64,000 nt of DNA from JAJTDS01 sp964202895 (GTDB lineage: Bacteria > Pseudomonadota > Alphaproteobacteria > Rickettsiales > UBA1997), in contig CAXNJM010000001.1 of NCBI GenBank assembly GCA_964202895.1, positions 682,001 through 746,000 on the forward strand, read 5' to 3'. This document shows, piece after piece, positions 1 to 8,030 of this stretch (position 1 is its first letter; every line of letters begins with the position of its first letter). The notes under the pieces are model-generated. The model was not told the origin of the DNA. It worked only from the letters and a program-made list of their open reading frames with translations, and did no database searches. A program made the position numbers and the translations under genes.

Positions 1-209
1 CGATTAGAAAGATTGGATTTAAAAAAATCTAACTCCGCTTCATACCCTTTAAAAAACAAAGAGTGATCGGTTTGTTGCTCAAGATGAGAATTAAAATCGC
101 AGTAAGGGCATTTAGATTTACAAAATGGATAATGTACATAAACCGCTAAATCAGCAACTGAATTTAATTGCGAAGCGGGTAATTTATAATTATTGCTCGA
201 TTGCAACAT
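1..209 (-). CDS. hemW: Radical-SAM HemW-like protein, N-terminal part only (cut by window edge)
   Basis: The minus-strand frame from an ATG at 209 reads MLQSSNNYKLPASQ, then VYVHYPFCKSKCPYCDFNSH, and stays open to the window edge. The CxxxCxxC cluster (C-K-S-K-C-P-Y-C) preceded by YVHYPFC is the radical-SAM [4Fe-4S] signature of the HemN/HemW family. Its position right at the N-terminus fits HemW (haem chaperone, formerly called a coproporphyrinogen oxidase homologue) better than HemN, which has a longer N-terminus. The start overlaps the end of the upstream DUF192 gene by 20 bases, suggesting co-transcription with DUF192 and the carboxypeptidase. Only about 69 codons are visible, so HemW versus another family member rests on this short stretch. 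Confidence 0.8.
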   Translation of the reverse strand, partial: MLQSSNNYKLPASQLNSVADLAVYVHYPFCKSKCPYCDFNSHLEQQTDHSLFFKGYEAELDFFKSNLSN

Positions 210-705
210 GAAAACCTTTTTTGATGCCAAATTTTTTTATTAAACCTGCATTAATTTCTAAAACCTTGTTAGTGCCAGCTGGAGCCTCAATTATTTTATT
301 TGACTTTGGCTTGGCATTTTGATAATAACCAACAATTTGATTATTATTATCAATAAATATCATATCCAGTGGAATCAAGGTGCTCCTCATCCACATTGCA
401 ATATGCTGATTATCATCAAACAAAAAAAGCATTCCGTAGGTTTGGGGCAATTTTCTTAAATTCATTAAACCATAAGCTCGCAAACTATCATTATTAGCTA
501 CCGCAACTCTAAAGCCAGTATTAATAAGACCTGTATTGCTATAAATGGTGATTGATTTTTCATAATTATCAAAATCTTGATTAAAATAAGCAAAATTTGA
601 TTCTGGCTCTTTTTCAATTTTTGTGTTCGAGCCATAGCTAATAAAGGGACCAACAATGATGCTAGCAACAAGCATAAAGATAAAAGCTAATGATATGTTT
701 TTCAT
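190..705 (-). CDS. DUF192 family exported protein
   Basis: The 171-residue product begins with a clear signal peptide (hydrophobic stretch at about residues 5-22), so it is probably periplasmic or membrane-anchored. The rest matches the DUF192 fold: FRVAVANNDSLRAYGLMNLR, then GMLFLFDD, then MWMRSTLIPLDMIFID and a closing GTNKVLEINAG segment. The molecular function of DUF192 proteins is not established. The start codon overlaps the stop of the LD-carboxypeptidase gene as ATGA, and the end overlaps hemW, so three genes form one minus-strand unit. The domain is complete. Confidence 0.88.
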   Translation of the reverse strand: MKNISLAFIFMLVASIIVGPFISYGSNTKIEKEPESNFAYFNQDFDNYEKSITIYSNTGLINTGFRVAVANNDSLRAYGLMNLRKLPQTYGMLFLFDDNQHIAMWMRSTLIPLDMIFIDNNNQIVGYYQNAKPKSNKIIEAPAGTNKVLEINAGLIKKFGIKKGFHVAIEQ

Positions 706-1694
706 TCTATAAATATTTTATTGTTAATATTAAAAATTAAGTTTTTTTGTTTAATTAGATAATTATTGATTTCCGCCTGCCAACCAAGAATTAAAGGCAT
801 TGAATTTGGTGAATGACCTAATATTTTTTCTGGCTCAATAAATAAGGATATATCAAGATTATTTTGTTTAATTTTATTAGCAAAAATTTTTATAGCAAGC
901 TCAACATTATTAGATTTAACATTGCCATAAATGCTGGATTCTTCAAAATTGCCAAAAATAATTGCTTGTGGCACCCTATTTTTCTCAATTATTATTCTTA
1001 AAATTTGATTGAAATATCGCTCTAACCTTTCTCCGCTTTCACCCTCATCTTCTAAAAATAATATTTTTTGATGCCAGTCAAGCTCGTTAGAAGTACCGCA
1101 ATGACTCAATAAAACACTCAAACATCCGCCAACTAATAATCCAGAAATTTTTTCTTTGTTATTATGACCATTATCATTAGAAATTACAGGCCTTAAAGCA
1201 AAAACTAACTCGTCAATTTTATCATTTAAAAAATTTAATAAAAAATCTATCGCCGATTGAGAAATTTTTTTGCTGGCAATTTGCAACAACATTGGTGCAG
1301 ATATTACCGGCATTTGCCAATTTTGATTAAAAAAAATATTAAGCGAAGTAATATCACTAAAACCAATTAATATTTTAGGATATTTCGGCTTGGGAATATT
1401 ATGCAACAGTGGCAGTAAATCTGCACTACCGTAGCCACCTCGACTACACCATATAATTTTTGATAAAGGGTTCTCAAGAGCCTCTTTTAATTGCAAAAAA
1501 CGATAATTAACATCGCAACTTGCAAATTCTGAATCGCTGTAAATGCTGTCTTCTTTGATTGCAGTTTCTGCTTCGTAAAAAATATTAAAATTTAACGAAA
1601 TTGAACTAAGAAAATTTTTTATTAAATCTAGTTGCAAGTAATTGCAGGGAGTAGCAGGCGAAATTATATCTATAATCGATTGTTTTTGAATCAT
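702..1694 (-). CDS. ldcA: LD-carboxypeptidase (peptidase S66)
   Basis: A 330-residue S66-family peptidase. In the family it removes the terminal D-Ala from L,D-linked tetrapeptides during murein recycling, in the cytoplasm. The expected Ser-Glu-His triad is visible: Ser84 in WCSRGGYGS, Glu215 in LFLEDEGES and His294 in LGHSPNSMP. The GLLVGGCLSVLL strand is also typical. Length is normal for the family. It leads a minus-strand run with the DUF192 gene (4-base overlap) and hemW. Together with mltG and murJ elsewhere in the window it indicates that this organism makes and turns over peptidoglycan, which not all Rickettsiales do. Confidence 0.9.
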   Translation of the reverse strand: MIQKQSIIDIISPATPCNYLQLDLIKNFLSSISLNFNIFYEAETAIKEDSIYSDSEFASCDVNYRFLQLKEALENPLSKIIWCSRGGYGSADLLPLLHNIPKPKYPKILIGFSDITSLNIFFNQNWQMPVISAPMLLQIASKKISQSAIDFLLNFLNDKIDELVFALRPVISNDNGHNNKEKISGLLVGGCLSVLLSHCGTSNELDWHQKILFLEDEGESGERLERYFNQILRIIIEKNRVPQAIIFGNFEESSIYGNVKSNNVELAIKIFANKIKQNNLDISLFIEPEKILGHSPNSMPLILGWQAEINNYLIKQKNLIFNINNKIFIE

Positions 1695-1792
1695 TATTTT
1701 AAATATTTAATAAATTAGGAGGCTTGACAAATTCATAAAATTAATAATATAATTTATTTTTTAACTAATCAACCTTCAACTAATCAATAATT

Positions 1793-2089
1793 ATGCCCGG
1801 TTCAATTGATAGCGATGCCTTGTTTCTTGGTTTAACTCGCCCACCCCTAATTATGGGAGTAAGCTACACATTTGCAGCTTTAAATGTTATTATTTCATTA
1901 TTGGCTTTTATCGTAACCGACAATTTTGTTTATCTATTGGTTGTGCTACCAGTAGTTCATGCCTGTGCTTGGTTAGTATGCCTAAAAGAGCCAAGAGCGA
2001 TAGAATTAATCATTGCCAAATTTTCTAAATGCAATATATGCAGAAACCGTTATTACTATAACGGCACCAATTCTTACGATGTTTTTTAA
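1793..2089 (+). CDS. virB3: Type IV secretion system protein VirB3
   Basis: A 98-residue inner-membrane protein. The N-terminal FLGLTRPPLIMGVSYTF motif followed by one long hydrophobic segment (LNVIISLLAFIVTDNFVYLLVVLPV) is typical of VirB3. The tail, KFSKCNICRNRYYYNGTNSY, is Cys/Tyr-rich. VirB3 works with VirB4 and VirB6 in the inner-membrane part of the secretion channel. In most Rickettsiales virB3 is directly followed by virB4. Here it stands alone: the next gene is convergent gshB, and the only virB4 in the window is 45 kb away. It is divergent from ldcA, with about 100 bases between them for promoters. Confidence 0.88.
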   Translation: MPGSIDSDALFLGLTRPPLIMGVSYTFAALNVIISLLAFIVTDNFVYLLVVLPVVHACAWLVCLKEPRAIELIIAKFSKCNICRNRYYYNGTNSYDVF

Positions 2090-2110
2090 TAATTAAAATT
2101 TTTAATTATT
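2088..2110 (+). terminator. Terminator-like AT hairpin between convergent virB3 and gshB
   Basis: An 11-bp inverted repeat (AATAATTAAAA with TTTTAATTATT) with almost no loop lies across the 3' ends of virB3 and gshB, and T-rich sequence follows it on the plus strand. It could end the virB3 transcript. The stem is entirely A/T, so its strength is doubtful. Confidence 0.35.
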
Positions 2111-3058
2111 TTTGTTTAATTTAATCTTAGAGATAATTTTTTCGACAATAATATTTTCAATCTTTGTGCCGTTTAATTGATTGATTTCATTGATACAAGT
2201 TGGAGAAGTTAAGTTAATTTCCGTTAAATAATCGCCAATAATATCAATTCCCACTAAAAACAAACCTCTTTCTTTTAGTTTTGGCGACAATTTATTGCAA
2301 ATTTCTAAATCTCTTTTCGTTAAATCGGCAAAATTAGCCATACCGCCCAAATGAAGGTTGCAACGATTATCACCCTCTTTAGCAACTCTTAATAATGCAC
2401 CAATTGGCTCTCCATCAAGCAACAATATTCTTTTATCGCCAATCGCAACTTCATCAATAAATTTTTGCAACATTACGGGTGCTTGATAATGGCTTATCAT
2501 CATTTCAAACATAGTAGCTAAATTTTTATCGCCATCATTCAAAACTACCACACCATCACCACCGCAACTATATAGAGGCTTCATAACAATTTTTTGATAC
2601 TCTCTAACAAAATTTTTTACCTGCTCAAAATCGCTAGTTATGGCAGTTGGAGTTATTAAATCAGGAAACTCATTAATAAAAATTTTTTCTGGATGGTTGC
2701 GAATATTGGTTGGATCATTAATTATCAAGGTTTTATCTTTGATTTTTTCTAAAATATAAGTGCTAGTTATATAATTCATATCAAAAGGCGGATCTTGTCT
2801 TATCAATATTGCATCAAAGGTCGTTAAATCAACAACTTGCTCAGATAATATTTTACAATGATCGCCTTTAATTTTATTTAAGCTAATTCTATAAGTTCTA
2901 GCCTTGACACTATTAGTTTTTAAATCAAAATATAGGTTTTTTGGCAAGTAATAAAAAATTTCACAGCCATAATTTTGCGCCTCAAGCAATATTGCAAATG
3001 TTGAGTCGGTTGCAATGTTAATATTTAACATTTCATCCATTTGAGCAATTATTTTCAT
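2102..3058 (-). CDS. gshB: Glutathione synthetase
   Basis: A 318-residue ATP-grasp enzyme that joins glycine to gamma-glutamylcysteine. Family motifs are present: the N-terminal MDEMLNINIATDSTFAILLE, RQDPPFDMNYI for substrate binding, the glycine-rich YSCGGDGVVVL loop over ATP, and CNLHLGGMANF near the active site. The C-terminal NLTSPTCINEIN supplies the metal and ATP ligands. Length matches the family. Its 3' end is convergent with virB3, and its 5' end is 12 bases from the divergent acetyltransferase start. The glutathione transferase gene at 21.2 kb is a plausible user of the product. Confidence 0.95.
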   Translation of the reverse strand: MKIIAQMDEMLNINIATDSTFAILLEAQNYGCEIFYYLPKNLYFDLKTNSVKARTYRISLNKIKGDHCKILSEQVVDLTTFDAILIRQDPPFDMNYITSTYILEKIKDKTLIINDPTNIRNHPEKIFINEFPDLITPTAITSDFEQVKNFVREYQKIVMKPLYSCGGDGVVVLNDGDKNLATMFEMMISHYQAPVMLQKFIDEVAIGDKRILLLDGEPIGALLRVAKEGDNRCNLHLGGMANFADLTKRDLEICNKLSPKLKERGLFLVGIDIIGDYLTEINLTSPTCINEINQLNGTKIENIIVEKIISKIKLNKNN

Positions 3059-3070
3059 ATTTTTTTATAA

Positions 3071-3643
3071 ATGAACAATATTAATAAAACTAACTTCCCC
3101 ATCATAGACCTAGAAAAATTTGGGCTTGAAGGCTATATTTTAAGAGAAAAAAACATTAACGATGCCGAAGATTTTCTTAGATATTTTGGCGATAAAGAAG
3201 TCAATCGCTTCATTTTATGCAATATACCGCAAAATATTGAAGAATCCCGTCGAGAAGTATTGTTCTGGCGGAATGTATTTTATTCTAACGATGGAATTTA
3301 CTTTGCAATAGCAAGAAAAGATAATAATCAAATGATTGGCTCAATTGGGCTTAACAACCACTATTCGCAACATCATCGCATTGAACTTAGTTACGATTTG
3401 GCAAAAGAATATTGGCGAAAAGGGGTGATGCAATCAGCAATATCAGCAATCGTCGATTTTGGGTTTAATAATCTTGAAATTAATCGCATTGAAGCCTTTA
3501 TGGCGGTTGATAACATTCCTTCAAAAAATTTATTACTAAAATTAAATTTTACTCTTGAGGGCATCTTGAGAGAACATCGCTTTTATCAAGAAAAATACTG
3601 GGATGTCTTCTGCTTTAGCCTCCTTGCTAAAGATAAAGGCTAG
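3071..3643 (+). CDS. GNAT acetyltransferase, RimJ/RimL type
   Basis: A 190-residue single-domain GNAT protein. It begins with the LREKNINDAEDFLRY region, then shows the beta-4/beta-5 core (IGSIGLNNHYSQHHRIELSY), the acetyl-CoA loop YWRKGVMQSAISA and the late RIEAFMAVDNIPSKNLLLKL segment typical of the RimJ/RimL branch. Members acetylate N-termini of ribosomal proteins or other small acceptors; the acceptor here cannot be read from sequence. It is divergent from gshB across 12 bases. Its 3' end marks the left edge of the first repeat islet. Confidence 0.85.
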   Translation: MNNINKTNFPIIDLEKFGLEGYILREKNINDAEDFLRYFGDKEVNRFILCNIPQNIEESRREVLFWRNVFYSNDGIYFAIARKDNNQMIGSIGLNNHYSQHHRIELSYDLAKEYWRKGVMQSAISAIVDFGFNNLEINRIEAFMAVDNIPSKNLLLKLNFTLEGILREHRFYQEKYWDVFCFSLLAKDKG

Positions 3644-3685
3644 AAGGGATTTAGCCTTTACTTTCTCTAGATCTGAAATCTTTAT

Positions 3686-3772
3686 CTAACGGCAACAAGA
3701 GGTTTCAACCCCTTGCATTTTATTCTTGGGGGGTTTTAACTCCCTGCCTTCTTTCTGGATGACGGAACTAAA
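3686..3772. repeat. Repeat family B, copy 1 (GGGGTT palindromes)
   Basis: The copy contains AACGGCAACAAG, a GAGGTTTCAACCCC palindrome, a GGGGTTTTAACTCCC palindrome and the tail CCTTCTTTCTGGATGACGG. It matches 4096-4182 closely (a few substitutions). In both cases the tail runs straight into GGATGACGGAACTAAAA. Confidence 0.8.
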
Positions 3773-3810
3773 AATAATAACAATGAGAAAGAGTTGGGGT
3801 AATAATCTTT

Positions 3811-3860
3811 ATAACCCTCCCCTTGAGGGAGGGTCGAAGGCGGAGCCTTCGGGGAGGGGT
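3811..3860. repeat. Composite palindrome (CCCTCCCC / GGGGAGGGG)
   Basis: An outer inverted repeat (ACCCTCCCC at 3814-3822 with GGGGAGGGGT at 3851-3860) encloses a perfect inner hairpin, CGAAGGC-GGA-GCCTTCG at 3835-3851. A shorter alternative pairing is CCCTCC with GGGAGGG. It is G/C-rich against an AT-rich background and sits among the family A and B repeats. Confidence 0.7.
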
Positions 3861-3978
3861 GTTAAAACCTTATCGTATAAAATCAAGCTCTAATTTTGTT
3901 GAAAATACTTCCAACCCCCCACCGAACAGAATGGATCCTGCAACTTCGTGCAGGTGACTATGACGGAACTAAAACACT

Positions 3979-4046
3979 CGTCATGCCGTTGCAAAACGGC
4001 ACCCAGAAAGATTTAGAGCTGGGTCCCGACTTTCGTCGGGATGACG
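3979..4046. repeat. 68-bp four-way-junction element (family A), copy 1
   Basis: The copy reads as closing stem CGTCAT; arm 1 GCCGTT-GCAA-AACGGC; arm 2 ACCCAG, 12 bases, CTGGGT; arm 3 CCCGAC-TTTC-GTCGGG; closing stem ATGACG. All stems are perfect 6-bp pairings and there is no spacer between arms. Arm 1 carries a GCAA (GNRA) loop. Confidence 0.9.
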
Positions 4047-4095
4047 GTAAAGGGTCGGAATTAAGATTACAGGTGAGTTGGTTTCGCACTCTCTA

Positions 4096-4182
4096 CTTAA
4101 CGGCAACAAGGGGCTTCAGCCCCTTGCATTTTATTCTTGGGGGGTTTTAACCCCTTGCCTTCTTTCTGGATGACGGAACTAA
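4096..4182. repeat. Repeat family B, copy 2
   Basis: Second copy of the unit at 3686-3772, with better-preserved palindromes: CAAGGGGCT-TC-AGCCCCTTG and GGGGTT-TT-AACCCC. It is followed at once by family A copy 2, so A and B occur here as one composite. Confidence 0.85.
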
Positions 4183-4188
4183 AACACT

Positions 4189-4256
4189 CGTCATGCCGTT
4201 GAAAAACGGCACCCAGAAAGATTTAGGACTGGGTCCCGACTTTCGTCGGGATGACG
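4189..4256. repeat. 68-bp four-way-junction element, copy 2
   Basis: All four stems are identical to copy 1. The arm 1 loop is GAAA, the arm 2 loop differs at its last bases (AAAGATTTAGGA) and the arm 3 loop is TTTC. Length is exactly 68 bases. Confidence 0.9.
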
Positions 4257-4265
4257 GAGGGGGAT

Positions 4266-4292
4266 CTGGGTCCCGACTTTCGTCGGGATGAC
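4266..4292. repeat. Truncated 68-bp element (3' part only)
   Basis: CTGGGT, then the complete arm 3 (CCCGAC-TTTC-GTCGGG) and ATGAC, directly after copy 2. Arm 1 and the left half of arm 2 are missing. Confidence 0.8.
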
Positions 4293-4355
4293 AGGCGGTA
4301 GTGCGAGAGCATAAATTTTATCTAATACCCCCCCCCACATAATTTTAATGAGGAT

Positions 4356-4399
4356 CTACAATAACTCATAATCAAACAATATTTATGGAAGAAAATTTT
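4356..4399 (+). repeat. Duplicate of the parB upstream region and first codons
   Basis: Forty-four bases match 5914-5957 with one mismatch (A/G at the same place in AACTCATAAT versus AACTCGTAAT). The copy includes the ATG and the codons for M-E-E-N-F, after which it diverges into a 40-codon frame ending near 4506. The two copies bracket about 1.5 kb containing the broken gene. Confidence 0.9.
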
Positions 4400-4477
4400 G
4401 TGAAAATAAAGAGTAAAATTAGAAACCTCTTGCAATTTAATTTTTCTATAATTAAACTTGTTTTAATTGTATTAAAT

Positions 4478-4509
4478 TGCATCTATCTTAAAATGCATCT
4501 ATCTTAAAA
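4478..4509. repeat. 16-bp tandem repeat, two units
   Basis: TGCATCTATCTTAAAA occurs twice head to tail at 4478-4493 and 4494-4509, within the short false parB-like frame. It is probably a small slippage duplication. Confidence 0.7.
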
Positions 4510-4517
4510 AATTTTAA

Positions 4518-5578
4518 TACAAATATTACCTTATAATAATATTAATAATAAATTTTAAAAATATAAAAAATACCTTAGTACAAAAAGCACTACAAATTCA
4601 GCAAGAAACAAATCCCAATCAAACAATCAATAACCCTAGCAATTTCAACCAACAATTTAGTAAAGAAGACCTAAATAATTTTTTTGCTAGATTTTATCTA
4701 GACTTTTATTGTAGCGGTACTGATTTAAATAAAGCGCCATTTGAAAAATGGCTCAATAAAAATGAAGGTTTACCTAAGTTGGATAGAGAATGGATATTAA
4801 GGGGCGACCTCTCAACTAGTGATAATGAGTTTATAAAAGGATATAAAAAATTATCAGATAATAATTCTCGAATAGATTCAGCTGAAGCGAACGGCTATTG
4901 GAAAAATAACAGCCAAAAATTGATTGAACCTGAATCTACAGAATTTGCAGACAATTTTATTAAAAAATTTTTAGAGGTATCGCATAATGGAGCTCCCTCA
5001 AATCCTCAACATGCGAAATCAAATCTTTTGAGTGCTTATCCAAAGCTTGAAAAAAATTTGAAACTTCTTGATACGGTTTATCAATATGCTATTAGAGATA
5101 AATCCACTGAATTTAATGATTTTATTACAGATTATAAATCTAAACAAAATGTTGTAGAAATAACAAATAATCTAGAAATTTTTCAAAAATATGAGTACAC
5201 AGTTGAGCCTCTCGTCATCCCAAAACATTATCATTTAAAAAAAATATATGTAAACAAAAGAAAAAAAATAGTGGATTAGAATATCCTGAATCTCCTATAA
5301 TTCCGCCCAAGATAAATGATTCTAAAGAAGATTTATCAACCACCGCTACTGATTTAAGTGATGATAAGATAGGCATTATAAGTATAGCTAAAGACACTAA
5401 AACTAAAGGCGAATTAGAAAAAACTAAAGTCGCAAAAATAGATAGCAATATACCTATTAATATAGGGAAAATAGCTGCTGATGCTATAGTACAATCAGGA
5501 GAAAAACCTCAAAATCAAGTGCGACCAAGTATATTTGCAGGACTTTGCGATTATCTATCATCTTGTTGTAAAAGATAG
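4518..5578 (+). pseudogene. Broken Lys/Asn-rich orphan gene: no standard start, frameshift in an A tract
   Basis: The frame is open from 4518 to a TAG at 5277 but has no ATG. The first usable start is a TTG at 4779, although coding-like sequence (SKEDLNNFFARFYLDFYC) lies upstream of it. After the TAG, another frame continues the protein (NSGLEYPESPIIPPKIND and on) for about 100 codons to a stop at 5578, ending SIFAGLCDYLSSCCKR. The frames overlap across two runs of eight A (5237-5244 and 5261-5268), and one extra A in either run would join them. No family was recognised. The protein is hydrophilic, with no signal peptide or membrane segment. It sits between the repeats and the true parB. Polymerase slippage could still express it, so 'decayed' is inference. 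Confidence 0.6.
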
Positions 5579-5942
5579 TAATATTATTCGCTAGTAAAGA
5601 GCTTGATTTACAGCGGAAGTTTTGCTAAAAACTACATCAAAGCCACTTCAATCTTATAAAGACTCTTGATTTTGCAATGCCCACCCCTTTCGCTGAAAGG
5701 GGTGGGATTTCTATAACCAATTACAACAACAAGAGCTAAGCTTCTTATCGCCTTCTTTCTATAAAACTAAAGCCCATTAATTAATAATATTCTTTTTTTG
5801 CGATATTTAGGTTGAAACTAGTAAATAAAATATTAATATTTCTACTCTATTTTTTATCAAAATATAAAGAAATTAGCTCCAATAAATTATAAATAAAACC
5901 ATAAAAATAGGGGCTACAATAACTCGTAATCAAACAATATTT
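5579..5942. other. Intergenic region upstream of parB
   Basis: A 364-base gap with no convincing ORF on either strand. It holds a strong GC-rich hairpin (listed separately), a faint match to the family B tail (GCCTTCTTTCT at about 5750) and, at 5914-5942, the original copy of the sequence duplicated at 4356. The parB promoter must lie here. No parA precedes parB, although parA and parB are adjacent in most relatives. Confidence 0.7.
5680..5706. terminator. Perfect 12-bp GC-rich hairpin, terminator-like
   Basis: CCCACCCCTTTC (5680-5691), loop GCT, then GAAAGGGGTGGG (5695-5706), followed by ATTTCT. It lies about 100 bases after the broken gene and could stop its transcript, although the T run is poor. 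It may instead be another dispersed palindrome. Confidence 0.5.
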
Positions 5943-5957
5943 ATGGAAGAAAATTTT
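5914..5957 (+). repeat. Original copy of the parB 5' direct repeat
   Basis: Partner of 4356-4399. This copy leads into the intact parB frame, so it is taken as the ancestral one. Confidence 0.85.
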
Positions 5958-6929
5958 AATAAAAATAACCTAAATTCAGGAAAGCGACTCGGCTCAGGCT
6001 TATCAACACTGCTTGGCGATAAAAACAGAAATAAAAGCAATCTTAATCATAATATCGACAGCATAGATTTAATCGATATTGATAAATTAATTCCTGGAAT
6101 TTATCAGCCCAGAAAAAATTTTAATCAAGAAGAGCTTGAAGAGCTAGCAAAATCAATTGTTGAAAATGGTTTAATGCAACCAATTATTGCCAGAACCGCT
6201 GAAAATAGCAACTATTTTGAGATTATCGCCGGAGAAAGAAGGTTCCGAGCCTGTAAAATAGCTGGTTTAACTCAAATACCCACCATAGTCAAAAAAATCA
6301 ATAATCATCAAGCCTTAGAATTAGCTATTGTTGAGAATATTCAAAGGTCAGATCTCTCTTTAATTGAAGAAGCCAACGGCTATAAACAACTAATTGAAGA
6401 ATTCTCCTACACTCAAGAACAAATTGCCAATAAGGTTGGTAAAAGTCGTAGCCACATTGCTAACATTATCAGGCTTTTAGCCCTTCCTAGCAGTGCCTGT
6501 GAATTTTTAGAAAAAAAACTAATTTCAATGGGCCATGCTAGAGCAGTTCTTAGTGCCGAAAACCCCGAAGAAATGATAAAAAAAATCATCGCCAATTCAA
6601 TGACGGTTAGAGAAGTTGAAGATGAAATTCGCAATCAAAAAATCATTAAACCAATTAAAAATTCTGAAAAAAGAGGCGAAATTGAAAATCAAAATAAAAA
6701 TGCCAGCGGAAACTTAGTCGCATTTATCAGAAATGAAAAATCAATTAAATTTATTAGCTCAGAGCATATAAAACAACTCTCCAATCAATTGGCAGAAAAA
6801 ATTAACTGCAAGGTGCAAATAAACTATAATTCATTAAAAAATCGTGGTAAATTAATGATCGATTTTGAAGATATATCAATTTTGCAAGATTTAATCAATA
6901 AATTACAAGAAAATAATACCAATCAATAA
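5943..6929 (+). CDS. parB: Chromosome partitioning protein ParB
   Basis: A 328-residue ParB. The CTPase/DNA-binding core is clear: the IDIDKLIPGIYQPRKNF start of the ParB/Sulfiredoxin domain, the GERRFRACKIAG CTP-binding box, then AIVENIQRSDLSLIEEANGY and the helix-turn-helix region TQEQIANKVGKSRSHIANII that reads parS. The C-terminus has the dimerisation segment. ParB loads on parS near the origin and segregates it together with ParA. ParA is absent immediately upstream, where the repeat islet lies, so the pair may have been split. hisC starts 3 bases after the stop. Confidence 0.96.
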   Translation: MEENFNKNNLNSGKRLGSGLSTLLGDKNRNKSNLNHNIDSIDLIDIDKLIPGIYQPRKNFNQEELEELAKSIVENGLMQPIIARTAENSNYFEIIAGERRFRACKIAGLTQIPTIVKKINNHQALELAIVENIQRSDLSLIEEANGYKQLIEEFSYTQEQIANKVGKSRSHIANIIRLLALPSSACEFLEKKLISMGHARAVLSAENPEEMIKKIIANSMTVREVEDEIRNQKIIKPIKNSEKRGEIENQNKNASGNLVAFIRNEKSIKFISSEHIKQLSNQLAEKINCKVQINYNSLKNRGKLMIDFEDISILQDLINKLQENNTNQ

Positions 6930-6932
6930 CTT

Positions 6933-8030
6933 ATGGTTAAAGCACATTCATATCTCAACAAAATCGCCAACTACATTCCGGGAATCTCAAAAATCAACGG
7001 CGCAGAAAAAATTATCAAATTATCTTCCAATGAAAATGCTTTAGAATGTAGCAACAAAGCAATTGACAGCTATAAAAAACATAGCCATCAACTATTTCGT
7101 TATGCCGACGGCTCTTGCAACGAACTTCGCCAAGCAATCGCCGATAAAAACAACATAAATTCAGAGCAAATTGTTTGTGGAGCTGGCTCAGATGAAATAA
7201 TTTCCCTCATAACTCTTGCATTTGCAGGCATTGGCGATGAAATAATTTATAGCGAGCATGGTTTTTTAATGTATCCAATTTCTGCCAATAAAGTTGGTGC
7301 AAATGCCATTAAAGCAAAAGAAATCAACCTCAAAACCAATATCAGAGCAGTCTTAGAAGAAATAACCGAAAAAACTAAAATAATTTTTATCGCTAATCCT
7401 AATAATCCTACCGGCTCTTATTTAAATCAAAACGAATTGCAAGAATTATTAGACAAGGTTCCGCCCTACATATTATTAGTGTTAGACAATGCTTATGAAG
7501 AATTTGTAACCGCAGAAGATTATCCGCAATCATTAAATCTTATTAAAAAATACCCCAATTTAATCATTACAAAAACTTTTTCAAAAATTTACGGCTTGGC
7601 ATCTTTAAGGCTTGGCTGGAGCTATTCTAGCCTAGAAATTGCAATAATTCTCAATAAAGTAAGAGGGCCTTTTAATGTAGGTGGCCCCGCTCAATATTCA
7701 GCAATAGAGGCATTATCCGATGATGAATTTATTGCAAACTCAATTAGCCACAATAATAAATGGTTAAAAATATTTTTTACCGAAATAGCCAAATTTAACA
7801 ATATTAAAGCACATCCTTCAGTAGCAAATTTTATTCTGCTTGATTTTTCTCACCCAGAAATTTGTCAAAAAGCCAATGAAATTTTATTGCAAAATAACAT
7901 CATCCTTAGAGAAATGACAGCCTATAACCTACCGCAATGCCTTAGAATGACAATCGGAAAAGATTGCGAAAACGAAGAACTGCTCAAAATTTTAACCAAA
8001 ATCGATAACTCAATCAATGATCTTCAGTAA
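6933..8030 (+). CDS. hisC: Histidinol-phosphate aminotransferase (class I/II PLP)
   Basis: A 365-residue PLP enzyme of the HisC family. Visible are the AGSDEIISLI phosphate-binding loop, NPNNPTGSYL, the LDNAYEEF aspartate motif and the PLP lysine, Lys218, in TKTFSKIYGLASLRLGW; the KVRGPFNVGGPAQ segment is also typical. HisC converts histidinol phosphate in histidine synthesis, but related enzymes act in phenylalanine and tyrosine synthesis. No other his gene lies in the window and the neighbour is parB, so the true substrate is uncertain. It overlaps the next gene by 14 bases. Confidence 0.9.
   Translation: MVKAHSYLNKIANYIPGISKINGAEKIIKLSSNENALECSNKAIDSYKKHSHQLFRYADGSCNELRQAIADKNNINSEQIVCGAGSDEIISLITLAFAGIGDEIIYSEHGFLMYPISANKVGANAIKAKEINLKTNIRAVLEEITEKTKIIFIANPNNPTGSYLNQNELQELLDKVPPYILLVLDNAYEEFVTAEDYPQSLNLIKKYPNLIITKTFSKIYGLASLRLGWSYSSLEIAIILNKVRGPFNVGGPAQYSAIEALSDDEFIANSISHNNKWLKIFFTEIAKFNNIKAHPSVANFILLDFSHPEICQKANEILLQNNIILREMTAYNLPQCLRMTIGKDCENEELLKILTKIDNSINDLQ

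Noticed and set aside
3979..4046. 68-bp element as a tRNA or tRNA-like gene
   Set aside because: The three-arm shape resembles a cloverleaf, but all stems are 6 bp, arms have no spacers, there is no T-loop TTC or anticodon arm, and arm 2 has a 12-base loop.
3896..4150. 84-codon plus-strand ORF in the first islet
   Set aside because: It is made of repeat sequence: the 68-bp element and a family B unit translated in one frame. Its translation is dominated by those repeats and it has no start context.
5215..5448. Minus-strand 77-codon ORF opposite the orphan gene
   Set aside because: It is the complement of the orphan frame, and the plus-strand frame continues through it with better protein-like composition.
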